Assembly (NCBI RefSeq): GCF_003173615.1
Contig: NZ_QGNA01000002.1
Location: 868,001-932,000, forward strand
Direction of reading: 5' to 3'
Source: Falsiroseomonas bella
Lineage (GTDB): Bacteria; Pseudomonadota; Alphaproteobacteria; Acetobacterales; Acetobacteraceae
DNA: 64,000 bases
A program made the translations under genes and the position numbers. Below are positions 53,967-62,528 of this stretch, in pieces. How positions within the stretch are numbered: position 1 is the stretch's first letter; each line of letters opens with the position of its first letter. A model generated the notes under the pieces. The model made no database searches, was not told where the DNA came from, and saw only the letters and a list, made by a program, of their open reading frames with translations.

Positions 53967-54437
53967 TCAGCCGTCGCGTCGCGCGGGGCTGCCCAGCCTC
54001 CAGGGATCGGCGAAGAGCAGGCCCGCCCGGCGGAAGGCAGCGCCGAGATGGATGGCGGCGGCCATCGCGTCATAGCCGGGGCGGCCGGGCATCCTGTTCA
54101 GCAGGCAGGCGAAGGCTTCCCGCCGCGGGCCGCGCTGAACGAGGGCGGCGAAGAGGAGCAGCGGTGGCTCCTCGCCGACCAGGCGCGGGCAGAGCGGGCA
54201 GCCGAGGGTGAGGGGGCCGGCGCTCGTCAGGTTGCGCAGCAGCGCATCCATCGCCGGCGCCGCGCCTTCGGCCGACTCCGTGGCGAGGATGCGGCGCATC
54301 GCCGGGACCGTGGCGATTCCCTGGTTGCGGGCGGCCGCCCAGGCGCGGGCGCTGTCCAGCAGCAGGCGCTCGGCAGCCGGCAGGTCCTCGGGGTCGGTCG
54401 TGGTGTAGGGCCAGGCGGGCAGGCCGCGTGTCGCCAT
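53967..54437 (-). CDS. Hypothetical protein, 156 residues
   Basis: A 156-residue soluble protein, MATRGLPAWPYTTTDPEDLP at the start; it contains ILATESAEGAAPAMDALLRN and a CPLCPRLVGEEPPLLL segment with two close cysteines. Family not recognised. It lies 31 nt upstream of the MFS gene and is divergent from a methyltransferase gene. Confidence 0.65.
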   Translation of the reverse strand: MATRGLPAWPYTTTDPEDLPAAERLLLDSARAWAAARNQGIATVPAMRRILATESAEGAAPAMDALLRNLTSAGPLTLGCPLCPRLVGEEPPLLLFAALVQRGPRREAFACLLNRMPGRPGYDAMAAAIHLGAAFRRAGLLFADPWRLGSPARRDG

Positions 54438-54574
54438 GGAACGGAGTCTCCCTGTGCGTCGGGGCGGCAGGCTACTGCAATTGCGACTGAATCGCAAATG
54501 GATGGGCGGGAACGATATGGCTGCCCGCCTATGTTCCCTGCACTGTGCGCGGCTTGGAGGGGGAGGCGGCAAGC

Positions 54575-55405
54575 ATGGCCCGGGACGGCCTGGCGGCCCA
54601 TTACCAGGGCGAGGACATCGCCGAACGGATCCTTTCGGCGCTGCGGGCGGCGCAGGGCGCCGATGCCCGGGTCACGGCGGAGGTGCTCGCGCCGCTCGAC
54701 CACTTCCACGGCCGCGGCCTTGCCGCGACGACGGAGATGGCCGCACGGCTCGATCCGCAGGCGGACGATCGCATCCTCGACATCGGCTCGGGCATTGGCG
54801 GGCCGGCGCGCTGGCTGGCCGAGCGCTTCGGCTGCCATGTCACGGGCCTCGACCTGATGCCCTCCTTCTGCCGCGCGGCGGAGGCGCTGAACGCCGCGGT
54901 CGGCCTGTCCGCGCGCGTGCGCATCCTGCAGGGCAGCGCGCTCGACCTGCCCTTCCCGGCGGCGAGCTTCGACCACGCCTATTCGCAGAACGTGCTGATG
55001 AACATCGCCGACAAGGCGCGGTTCTTCACGGAGGCCTTTCGCGTGCTGAAGCCGGGCGGCCTCTTCGCCGTCTCCTGCGTGGGTGCAGGGCCGGGAGGCG
55101 AGCCGTTCTATCCGGTGCCCTGGGCCAGCACGCCGGCGGAAAGCTTCCTCGCGACGCCGGAGGAGACGCGGCGTCTTGTGCTGGATGCCGGCTTCGACCT
55201 GGTGCGGTTCGAGGATCGCACGGAGGCGATGCTGCCGGCGCGGCGCCGGATGCTGGAGGAAGTGGAGCGCGACGGCCTGCCGGCGCTCGGCTGGCATGTC
55301 TTCATGGGTGCCGAGCGGTCGCTGGAGCTGGTGGCCAACACGGTGCGCAGCGATCTCGCCGGCCGCCTGACCACGCTGGAGTTGCTGGCCCGGCGCCCGG
55401 GCTGA
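54575..55405 (+). CDS. SAM-dependent methyltransferase (UbiE/glycine-sarcosine type)
   Basis: A 276-residue class I methyltransferase. ILDIGSGIGGPARWLAERFG is motif I, VTGLDLMPSFCRAAEAL the beta2 acidic end, and VLKPGGLFAVSCVG motif III. The ATG at 54575 has a strong GGAGGGGGAGG site; a GTG at 54545 would add ten residues. Methyl acceptor unknown. The gene is convergent with dnaE2, 6 nt apart. Confidence 0.85.
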   Translation: MARDGLAAHYQGEDIAERILSALRAAQGADARVTAEVLAPLDHFHGRGLAATTEMAARLDPQADDRILDIGSGIGGPARWLAERFGCHVTGLDLMPSFCRAAEALNAAVGLSARVRILQGSALDLPFPAASFDHAYSQNVLMNIADKARFFTEAFRVLKPGGLFAVSCVGAGPGGEPFYPVPWASTPAESFLATPEETRRLVLDAGFDLVRFEDRTEAMLPARRRMLEEVERDGLPALGWHVFMGAERSLELVANTVRSDLAGRLTTLELLARRPG

Positions 55406-55411
55406 TCGGCG

Positions 55412-58400
55412 TCACCGGAAATCGCGCGAGGGAGGCATCGCCGCCGCGCCACTCTTGCCGGCGCGCACCGCCGGATCGCGGGGGTCGTGCAGGTTGGGGC
55501 TGCGGACCTCGTCGGCGTTGGCCAGCACGCGCCCCCAGGTCGTGGCGGGATCCTCCAGCCGGTGAAGGCCGTCGAGCAGGCCGGACCAGTCGTGCAGCCT
55601 GCGCACGACCAGGTGGATGATCGGCACCTCGGCCTGCTCCATCCGTTCGACGCGGCCCTCGGCCAGGACCAGGCGGGCGCCGATCACCGCGGCGCGGTCG
55701 CAGCTCACGATGTCGGGGTAGAGCACGAGGTTGCCGGTGCCGAACTCGTCCTCGACGGTGAAGAACACCACGCCCTTGGCGCTGCCGGGACGCTGGCGCA
55801 CCAGCACGAGGCCGGCGAGGCGTAGCCAGCGCCCCTGGCGCGCGGCGTTCAGCGCGCGCGTGTCCACCGCGCCGCGTTCCCGCAGCACCGGGCGCAGCAG
55901 CGCGAGCGGATGGCGGCGCAGCGACAGGCCGGTGGCGGCGTAGTCCAACACGGTCTGCTCGCCGGCGGTCTCGTCGGGGAGGGTGGGCTGTTCCGCATCG
56001 CGCGCCTCGGAGAGCGGCAGCGCGGCCTCGACGCCCGCCGCCTCCCACAGTGCATGGCGGCGGCCTTGCGTGAGGCTGCGCAGCGCATCGGCGCGGGCGA
56101 GCGCATCCATCGCGCCGCGATCGAGCCGCGCGCGACGCGCGAGGTCGGCGACGTCGCGGAACGGCGCGGCGGCGCGGGCTGCGGTGATGGAATCGGCGTC
56201 TTCTTTCCTGAGGCCGGCGATGAGGCGAAGGCCGAGGCGGAGAGCGGGCAAGGGCGCAGACCCCCACCCCAACCCTCCCCCGCAAGCGGGAGAGGGAGAC
56301 CGGCGCTCGCTACTCCCTCTCTCGCGATAGCGGGGGCTTGCGGCATTGCCGCGAGGCCGAAGGCTGGTCGGGGTGGGGGTTCCATCCCCCACCACCTCCA
56401 ACGCGCAATCCCAGTCCGACACCATCACATCCGCCGCCCGCACCTCCACATCGTGCTCCTTCGCGTCGCGCACGATCTGCGCCGGCGCGTAGAAGCCCAT
56501 GGGCTGGCTGTTCAGCAGCGCGGCGGCGAAGGCCGCGGGATGATGGCGCTTGATCCAGGCGGAGACATAGACCAGCGAGGCAAAGCTCGCCGCGTGGCTC
56601 TCCGGGAAGCCATAGGTCCCAAAACCTTCGAGCTGGCGGAAGCAGCGCTGCGCGAAATCCGCGTCGTAGCCATTCGCCGCCATGCCGGCCAGAAACTCCT
56701 CGCGGAATTTCCAGATCTCGCCGGTGTTGCGGAAGGTCGCCATGGCGCGGCGCAGCTCGTCGGCGCGGGAGGGCGAGAAGCCGGCGCCGACGATCGCGAT
56801 CTTCATCGCCTGCTCCTGGAACAGCGGCACGCCGAGCGTTTTCTTCAGCACGCCTTCCAGGCCGTGCGGGATCTCCACCGGCTCCTCGCCGTTCCGCCGG
56901 CGGAGATAGGGATGCACCATGTCGCCCTGGATGGGCCCTGGGCGCACGATCGCGACCTCGATCACCAGGTCGTAGAATTCCTTCGGGCGCAGGCGCGGCA
57001 GCATGTTCATCTGCGCGCGGCTTTCCACCTGGAAGACGCCGATGGAATCGCCCCGCCGCAGCATTTTGTAAGTTTCGGGATCGTCCTGCGGCACGTCCTG
57101 CAGTGTGTAGCGCTTGCCGCCGGCGCCCTCGATCAGGGCGAAGGCGCGGCGGATGCAGGTGAGCATGCCCAGGCCCAGCACATCCACCTTCAGGATGCGC
57201 AGCGCCTCGATGTCGTCCTTGTCCCATTCGATGGTGGTGCGGTCCTCCATCGCCGCCTTCACAACCACGGTGTGCTCCGTCAGCGGCCCCTTGGTGATGA
57301 CGAAGCCGCCGACATGCGTCGCGAGATGGCGCGGGAAATCCTGGATTTCCTCGGCGATCTCCATCGCGTGACGGATGCGCGGATCGGCGTCGGGGCGCAG
57401 GCCGTTGTCGGCCGCGAGATCCTCCAGCGATTTCTCGCCCGCGCCCCAGACGGATTTCGCGATGCGCGCGGTGACGTCCTCGGTCAGGCCCATCGCCTTG
57501 CCGACCTCGCGGATCGCGCTGCGCTCCCGGTAGCGGATCAGCGTCGCGGTGATCGCCGCGCGGTCGCGGCCGTAGCTGCGGTAGATGTGCTGGATCACCT
57601 CCTCGCGCCGCTCATGCTCGAAATCCACGTCGATGTCGGGCGGCTCGTCGCGTGCTGCGGAGATGAAGCGCTCGAACAGCATGTCGTGCTTGTCGGGCGC
57701 GACGGCGGTGATGCCGAGCACGTAGCACACCGCCGAATTCGCCGCCGAGCCCCGCCCCTGGCACAGGATTTTCTGGTCGTGCGCAAAGCGCACGATCTCG
57801 TGCACCGTCAGGAAATAGGGCGCGTAGTCCATCTGCGCGATGAGCGAGAGCTCGTGCCGGATCTGCCGCCGCACCTTCTCCGGCACGCCGTCGGGCCATT
57901 TCGCGCGGCAGGCCTCGGCGACGCGCGCCGCCAGCGTCTCCTGCGCAGTGCGGCCGGGATCGAGAATCTCCTCGGGGTATTCGTAGGAGAGGTCGCGCAG
58001 CGAGAAGCGGCAGGCGCGGCGCACGCGCGCGGTGGCGGCGATCGCCTCGGGGAAGCGCGCGAGGCGGCGCGCGACCTCCGCGGGCGGCAGCAGATGCGCT
58101 TCCGCATTGGCTTCTGCCGCATAGCCCAGCGTCTCCACCGTGCGGCCCAGGCGGATGGCGGTGAGCACATCCGCCACGCGCCGGCGCGACGCCACGTGAT
58201 AGCGCACGCCGCCGGCGGCGATCAGCGGCACGCCGAGCGCGGCGAGCGCATCCAGCCGCGCCTGGTCGTCACCGCGACAGCGATGATCCGCCGTGCAGAA
58301 CAGCGGCAGCGCGGTTCGTCCGTTCAATGCGCGTGCATCGGCTCGGAGGCTTCGGGCGAAATCCGGCGCGACCTGCGCGGGCGGGATGCGCGCCATCACG

Positions 58401-58762
58401 CTGCCCTCGGCATGGTCGAGCAGCATCTCCCGCGTCAGGCGCGTGTCGCCCTTCTCGCCCTGCATCCGCGCGGCCGAGAGCATGCGGCAGAGCCTTCCCC
58501 AGGCGGCGCGATCCGCGGGCCAGGCGAGATACTCGGTGCCGTCGACCAGGCAGAGGCGGATACCCGCGACGAAGTGGATTCCCACCTGCTCCGCCGCGAC
58601 CATCCCGCGCACCAGGCCGGCGACGGAATTGCGGTCGGCGATGCCGAAGGCGGACATGCCGAGCGCCTTGGCGGCGACCGCGAGTTCGCGCGGGTGGGAG
58701 GCGCCTTCGAGGAAGGTGAAGTTCGAGAGGGCGCCGAGTTCGGCGAAGGGTTCGTCCGTCAT
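55412..58762 (-). CDS. dnaE2: Error-prone DNA polymerase DnaE2 (ImuC)
   Basis: A 1116-residue C-family polymerase that does mutagenic translesion synthesis after DNA damage. Residues about 5-75 are the PHP domain (GALSNFTFLEGASHPREL), the catalytic aspartates are in PPDIDVDFEHERREEVIQH near residue 375, and a C-terminal OB-fold contains LRLAGLVLVRQRPGSAKGVV. Residues about 790-835 are an in-frame translated repeat element (SPSPACGGGLGWG and flanks) inserted between SDWDCALEVV and LPALRLGLRLIAG, normally a short loop. The gene is the last of the imuA-imuB-dnaE2 operon. Confidence 0.93.
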   Translation of the reverse strand: MTDEPFAELGALSNFTFLEGASHPRELAVAAKALGMSAFGIADRNSVAGLVRGMVAAEQVGIHFVAGIRLCLVDGTEYLAWPADRAAWGRLCRMLSAARMQGEKGDTRLTREMLLDHAEGSVMARIPPAQVAPDFARSLRADARALNGRTALPLFCTADHRCRGDDQARLDALAALGVPLIAAGGVRYHVASRRRVADVLTAIRLGRTVETLGYAAEANAEAHLLPPAEVARRLARFPEAIAATARVRRACRFSLRDLSYEYPEEILDPGRTAQETLAARVAEACRAKWPDGVPEKVRRQIRHELSLIAQMDYAPYFLTVHEIVRFAHDQKILCQGRGSAANSAVCYVLGITAVAPDKHDMLFERFISAARDEPPDIDVDFEHERREEVIQHIYRSYGRDRAAITATLIRYRERSAIREVGKAMGLTEDVTARIAKSVWGAGEKSLEDLAADNGLRPDADPRIRHAMEIAEEIQDFPRHLATHVGGFVITKGPLTEHTVVVKAAMEDRTTIEWDKDDIEALRILKVDVLGLGMLTCIRRAFALIEGAGGKRYTLQDVPQDDPETYKMLRRGDSIGVFQVESRAQMNMLPRLRPKEFYDLVIEVAIVRPGPIQGDMVHPYLRRRNGEEPVEIPHGLEGVLKKTLGVPLFQEQAMKIAIVGAGFSPSRADELRRAMATFRNTGEIWKFREEFLAGMAANGYDADFAQRCFRQLEGFGTYGFPESHAASFASLVYVSAWIKRHHPAAFAAALLNSQPMGFYAPAQIVRDAKEHDVEVRAADVMVSDWDCALEVVGDGTPTPTSLRPRGNAASPRYRERGSSERRSPSPACGGGLGWGSAPLPALRLGLRLIAGLRKEDADSITAARAAAPFRDVADLARRARLDRGAMDALARADALRSLTQGRRHALWEAAGVEAALPLSEARDAEQPTLPDETAGEQTVLDYAATGLSLRRHPLALLRPVLRERGAVDTRALNAARQGRWLRLAGLVLVRQRPGSAKGVVFFTVEDEFGTGNLVLYPDIVSCDRAAVIGARLVLAEGRVERMEQAEVPIIHLVVRRLHDWSGLLDGLHRLEDPATTWGRVLANADEVRSPNLHDPRDPAVRAGKSGAAAMPPSRDFR
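56260..56381 (+). repeat. Dispersed palindromic element, copy A2, inside dnaE2
   Basis: Begins CCCCCACCCCAACCCTCCCC, then CGCAAGCGGGAGAGGG, and ends CGAAGGCTGGTCGGGGTGGG. It lies in frame within dnaE2 on the opposite strand of transcription and adds about 44 codons without a stop. Same orientation on the plus strand as A1 and A3. Confidence 0.75.
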
Positions 58763-58791
58763 GGGTCAGGGATGCGCGCCGGAGGTGGCGC

Positions 58792-58913
58792 GGCCCCCAC
58801 CCAACCCTCCCCCGCAAGCGGGGGAGGGCTTCTTCTCCCACCCCCGCAGTGCGGGGGGTTCGACGCATCGCGTCGAACGCCGGAGCGAAGCGAAGGCTGG
58901 TCGGGGTGGGGGC
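58792..58913 (+). repeat. Dispersed palindromic element, copy A3, between imuB and dnaE2
   Basis: Begins CCCCCACCCAACCCTCCCCC and ends CGAAGGCTGGTCGGGGTGGG; close match to A2 at both ends. It contains the palindrome TTCGACGC-ATC-GCGTCGAA at 58859-58877. It takes up most of the 161-nt gap between imuB and dnaE2, which are often closer in other genomes. Confidence 0.75.
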
Positions 58914-58923
58914 GCGACCGGCC

Positions 58924-60777
58924 TCACAGCCGCCCCTGCACGAACCACCGCGCCTCCGCCCCGAAGCCCGAGCGGCACACCCAGAGCCGCACGCCGGAAG
59001 CCAGTTCCACGCGATAATAATCCCGCCCCGGCCTGTCCGGCCTGGCGCGCCACCATTCCGGCTCGATCCGCTCCGGCCCCTCCGCCGCGCGCACGCGATG
59101 GCCGATCTTGCCGATGCGCAGCAGGGACGGCGGCGCATCCGGCAGCAGCGCCATCGCGCCGACCTCGAGCGGCCGGCGCAGCAGCCGCACGGGCCGCACG
59201 GATCGCGGCCAGCCTTCCGGCACCAGCACGCCTGTGGTGGGAGGAACGCGCATCACTTCGCGCTCCGGCCAGTGGCTTTCCGCCGGCGCCAGGCGCCAGA
59301 CCTGCACGCGCTGGGCCAGGCGGTCGAACAGGCGGGCGAGGTCCTCCGTCTCTTGCGCGCCGCGCACGAAGCCGCCCTGCAGGCCGGTCATCGCCTCCGT
59401 CGCCTCGGCGCCGAGGGCGATGCGGTCGAAGCCGAAGCCGGGTTCCAGCCTTTCGAGCCTTTCCGCGAACAGCCGCCCGAGATGGGCCGGGTCGCGCGCG
59501 GCGAGGCCGGTGCCGACCGCGACCTCCTGCACCGCGCCATCCACCCGATGCGCCCGCAGCACCACCCGCCGCGCGCCGCGGCCGGCTTCCTCCAGCCTGC
59601 GGCACAGCGCGCGCAGCAGCGCCGCCACGGCGACGTCGATGGCCTCTCGCGTGATCAGCGGCTCCAGGAATTCGCGGCTGGCGGAGAAATCGGGCAGCGG
59701 GCGGATGGGGGAGATCGGCGCCGAGACCTCGCCGGCCGCTTCCTCCAGCGCGTGCAGCGTGGCCGCGCCGAAGCGGCGGGCGAGGGGGCCGCGCGGCTGG
59801 CGCCGCACCTCGCCGATGCGGCGCAACCCCATGCGGGAGAGGGCGGTCACGACCTCCGGTTCGATGGGTAGGACGGAGAGCGGCAGGTGCTCGACCGCCG
59901 CGGCCTCCTCGCCCGGCGGGACCACGCCTGCGCCGCCGGACCGCGCCAGGGCCAGCGCCGTGCCGGGGGCGCCGGCGATCACGCCGCAGGCGGTGAAGCC
60001 GAGACAGGCCAAGCCCTCCACCGCGCGGCGCAACAGCGCGGCCTCGCCACCGAAGAGGTGGGTGGCGCCGGTGATGTCGAGGAGGAGGGCGGGGGTGGTC
60101 AGGGTGTCAGGTGGTTTTCCGGGTCTTTTCCCTACGCCGGCACCCCCCTCACCCAACCCTCTCCCCCCTTGGGGGGGAGAGGGCTTTTGGTGCGAGGGGG
60201 GAGAGGGCAAGGACGCAGGGCCGTCCAACGCGACCAATGGCGTGAAGCGCAACGCCCAGAGCGCCAGGCGCTCCAGCAGCGCCGCCTCGGCGCCCGCATC
60301 CTCCTCCACGGCCCGAGCCTCCGGCGCGATCGCCTGCGCGTCCGACAAGGCCTGACCCGCCCGTACGCCCTCGACACCGCCGACCGCCACCACCTCCCGC
60401 CGCGCCCCCACCCCGCGCCAGACCAGCACCGGCCCGCCCGGCCCCAGCCGCTCCACGGCCAGCCGCGGCAGGGCGAGGGCGAGATGACGGCGGGGTGTTG
60501 CGTGGGTGGTTTGCGGGGGCTCTGCCCCCGCGCCCCCGCCGGGGAGCTTGAAGCTCCCCGGACCCCGACACTCGTTTATGTCCCGAAGGGAGGGGGGCCG
60601 AAGTGCCCCCCTCCCTTCGGGACATGAAGGGAATGCAGGTCCAGGGGCCTCAGGCTCCTGGCAGGGGGTGCAGGGGGACAGCGTCCCCCTGCGAGCCACC
60701 CGCGCACCCCGCTCGTCATCCAGCCCCAGCCCCGGCAGCGGCAGCCGCGGCGGGTGGGCCGCGCGGCGGCGGGTCAT
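58924..60777 (-). CDS. imuB: ImuB, Y-family polymerase-like mutasome subunit, with two translated repeat insertions
   Basis: A 617-residue DinB-like protein that lacks polymerase activity in the family and bridges ImuA, DnaE2 and the beta clamp. Core motifs are RRHLALALPRLAVERL (normally at the very N-terminus), LLLDITGATHLFGGEAALL, RMGLRRIGEVRRQPRGPLARR in part, and a C-terminal WFVQGRL. The ATG at 60777 overlaps the imuA stop (ATGA), so the start is well supported. Residues about 26-91 and about 190-213 are encoded by palindromic repeat elements (60500-60705 and 60139-60208), both in frame. Confidence 0.87.
   Translation of the reverse strand: MTRRRAAHPPRLPLPGLGLDDERGARVARRGTLSPCTPCQEPEAPGPAFPSCPEGRGALRPPSLRDINECRGPGSFKLPGGGAGAEPPQTTHATPRRHLALALPRLAVERLGPGGPVLVWRGVGARREVVAVGGVEGVRAGQALSDAQAIAPEARAVEEDAGAEAALLERLALWALRFTPLVALDGPASLPSPPSHQKPSPPQGGRGLGEGGAGVGKRPGKPPDTLTTPALLLDITGATHLFGGEAALLRRAVEGLACLGFTACGVIAGAPGTALALARSGGAGVVPPGEEAAAVEHLPLSVLPIEPEVVTALSRMGLRRIGEVRRQPRGPLARRFGAATLHALEEAAGEVSAPISPIRPLPDFSASREFLEPLITREAIDVAVAALLRALCRRLEEAGRGARRVVLRAHRVDGAVQEVAVGTGLAARDPAHLGRLFAERLERLEPGFGFDRIALGAEATEAMTGLQGGFVRGAQETEDLARLFDRLAQRVQVWRLAPAESHWPEREVMRVPPTTGVLVPEGWPRSVRPVRLLRRPLEVGAMALLPDAPPSLLRIGKIGHRVRAAEGPERIEPEWWRARPDRPGRDYYRVELASGVRLWVCRSGFGAEARWFVQGRL
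60139..60208 (+). repeat. Dispersed palindromic element, short copy A4, inside imuB
   Basis: Reads CACCCCCCTCACCCAACCCT then CTCCCCCCTTGGGGGGGAGA, then GGGCTTTTGGTGCGAGGGGG. It is in frame within imuB (peptide SPPSHQKPSPPQGGRGLGEG), just before the conserved LLLDITG block. Confidence 0.7.
60500..60705 (+). repeat. Composite palindromic element B inside imuB
   Basis: About 200 nt with five stem-loops: GCGGGGGC-TCT-GCCCCCGC at 60513-60531, CCGGGGAGCTT with its mirror at 60539-60561, a perfect 21-bp stem with a 6-nt loop at 60578-60625 (starts ATGTCCCGAAGGGAGG), a near-perfect pair around 60641-60661, and CAGGGGGAC-AGC-GTCCCCCTG at 60671-60691. It is unlike the A elements. It is in frame and adds about 65 residues near the ImuB N-terminus. 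Confidence 0.75.
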
Positions 60778-61541
60778 GCGCGGCGGCGGCGCGGGGTGGC
60801 CGCGGGCGTGGTGTCGGCGTCGGTGTCGAGGCGGTCGGTGGTGGTGCGCCAGGTGACGGTCCAGCTGCGGGGCGCGCCGCCGCGGCAGCGGAGCAGGTCG
60901 AGTTGCCAGCGCGGGTCGCCCAGTTGATGCGGACTGCCAGAGTCCCCCGGTAATGCGTTGATCCGCCAGCGGGTGAGGGCAGCGGAGGGGCCGGCATCCT
61001 CGGTGTCGGGGCGGAGCAGGAGGCCGAGCGCCCCGCCGGCCTCGGCGGCGAGTTGCAGCCGGCGGGCGGCGGTGAGGTCGATTTCGGACAAACTCAGCAG
61101 GGCGCCGCCGATCGCCGGGCAGCGCAGCGCTTCCTCCATGGCCCAGAGCCCGTCGGTGGGGCGCGGCGCGCGGACCAGCACGAGCTCGGCGGGGGAGAGG
61201 CCGAAGCGCATCAGGCCGGGCGGCCAGGCGTCGGGGTCTGGGCCGATCCAGAGGACAGGTCCGCCTGTCCGGCCAAGGATGACGGCGCAGAAGCCGGCGG
61301 CGGCGCCGGGCTCGCCGGCGAGGATCTCGTGCAGCCCGGCGCGGGCGAGGCCGCCGCCGGGGAGGTGGGCGTCGAGGCTTTCGGACAAACTCACCACCCC
61401 TGCCTGGCTGCGGGCGAGCGCGGCTGCGGCGCCGGCGCGTTCGAGCCGGCCGATGCGGGCGCGCAGCGCGGCGAGCAGGGCCGGGCGGTCCATCGGCAGC
61501 GGCTCGGGCGGCAGCGGGTAGGGGGTGGGGTCGGGGTCCAT
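60774..61541 (-). CDS. imuA: ImuA mutasome protein
   Basis: A 255-residue RecA-like protein without a complete Walker A, as usual for ImuA. It has LSESLDAHLPGGGLARAGLH and EILAGEPGAAAGFCAVIL, then PVLWIGPDPDAWPPGLMRFG, the ImuA hallmarks. The upstream ATG (61541) lies 14 nt from the LexA box; a second ATG at 61493 (MDRPALLAALRARIGRLE) matches the usual family start and may be the real one. First gene of the SOS mutasome operon. Confidence 0.88.
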   Translation of the reverse strand: MDPDPTPYPLPPEPLPMDRPALLAALRARIGRLERAGAAAALARSQAGVVSLSESLDAHLPGGGLARAGLHEILAGEPGAAAGFCAVILGRTGGPVLWIGPDPDAWPPGLMRFGLSPAELVLVRAPRPTDGLWAMEEALRCPAIGGALLSLSEIDLTAARRLQLAAEAGGALGLLLRPDTEDAGPSAALTRWRINALPGDSGSPHQLGDPRWQLDLLRCRGGAPRSWTVTWRTTTDRLDTDADTTPAATPRRRRA

Positions 61542-61555
61542 GGGGCGGGGCCGAT

Positions 61556-61570
61556 GTTCGCTATATGTTC
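61556..61570. promoter_or_regulatory. LexA (SOS) box, GTTC-N7-GTTC
   Basis: GTTC at 61556-61559, seven bases (GCTATAT), GTTC at 61567-61570: an exact match to the alphaproteobacterial LexA consensus GTTC-N7-GTTC. It lies directly upstream of imuA, so the imuA-imuB-dnaE2 operon should be SOS-induced. Orientation is plus strand; the site also reads GAAC-N7-GAAC on the minus strand. Confidence 0.85.
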
Positions 61571-61766
61571 TGATAACGCGGCGCCCCGGGTCAAGCGGTT
61601 TGCGGCTGCGGGGCGCGGATTTTGCTGTGGATTATTGAAAAAACAGATACTTGGACTGTTGTTCCGCAAGATTATCCGAACAACCCATCCGGCCCACCCC
61701 AAGCGTCAACGCTTTCTTAAGAATTGGCCGTCTCCACTGGCGCTGCGTCCTGCCGAAGGTCTCCCG
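61571..61766. promoter_or_regulatory. AT-rich divergent promoter region between imuA and the protease gene
   Basis: Noticeably richer in A+T than its surroundings (for example ATTATTGAAAAAACAGATAC near 61631-61650). It holds the inverted repeat GTTGTTC-N13-GAACAAC at 61658-61684, a plausible operator for the protease gene, and a small AAGCG-TCAA-CGCTT hairpin at 61701-61714. No confident -35/-10 pair could be named. Confidence 0.4.
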
Positions 61767-62477
61767 ATGCGAGTCGTCCCAATCCCAGCCTGCCGCCGCG
61801 GCCTTTCCGTTGCGTTGCTGGCGGCCGCGCTGCTCGGCGCCTGCGCCCGGCTGCCGGCCGAGGAGGCGCGCGGCACACCGGCCGAGGCCGTCGCCGCCCA
61901 GGGCTTCGCCAGGCTGAGCGCCACCGGCCTGCCGCTGGGCTCGGCGGTCGCGGTCGCGCTGGACCGGCTGCTGACCAATGCGCATGTGATCCCGGAAGGG
62001 GTCGAGCAGCTTGCCTTCCGGCGTGGCGACGGCGCCGCATCCGGCCCGGCGCGGCTGCTGGCGCGCAGCGACCGCATGGACCTGGCGGTGCTGGAGGTGC
62101 CGGCGGTCTTTGCCCCGGCGCAGCCCGCGCCGCAGTCGCCGGCCGAAGGTGATCCGCTCTGGGCCGCCGGATCGCCGGCGGCGGGGCCTGCCGTGGTGGC
62201 GGGGCGCGTCGCTATCCCGGCCGCGACGCTGCCCGGCCATGGGCCGGGCTTCACCGCCCGGATCGGTGCGCTGCTCGGCTATTCCGGGGGGCCGGCGCTG
62301 GATGGGCAGGGGCGGCTGCTCGGCCTGGTCACTGCCGTGCCGCAGCCCGGCGCGGCGCCGCTGCTCGCAGCGCTCTCGGGGGTGGACCTGGATGGGCTGG
62401 CGAGAGGGGAGCGGGAAGTCTTCCTGCTCGGCATCGGCGATGCGCTGGCGGAAGCCGCACGCATCGCGCCGCGCTGA
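61767..62477 (+). CDS. Lipoprotein-type trypsin-like serine protease
   Basis: A 236-residue S1-family protease. LLAAALLGACARLPAEE contains a lipobox with Cys at residue 25 or so, so it is probably anchored in a membrane. The catalytic triad is visible: His in LLTNAHVIPEG, Asp in RMDLAVLEV, Ser in LGYSGGPALDGQ. GYSGG replaces the usual GNSGG. No PDZ domain. A quality-control or damage-response role is possible. Confidence 0.85.
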   Translation: MRVVPIPACRRGLSVALLAAALLGACARLPAEEARGTPAEAVAAQGFARLSATGLPLGSAVAVALDRLLTNAHVIPEGVEQLAFRRGDGAASGPARLLARSDRMDLAVLEVPAVFAPAQPAPQSPAEGDPLWAAGSPAAGPAVVAGRVAIPAATLPGHGPGFTARIGALLGYSGGPALDGQGRLLGLVTAVPQPGAAPLLAALSGVDLDGLARGEREVFLLGIGDALAEAARIAPR

Positions 62478-62528
62478 CGAGGGCGTGAGAGTCGGGCAAC
62501 CCTGCTGGCGGCTTCGCGTCCCCCCGCC

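Noticed and set aside
61658-61684. Second LexA box near the protease gene
   Set aside because: The GTTC and GAAC halves are inverted and 13 bases apart, not the direct GTTC-N7-GTTC pattern.
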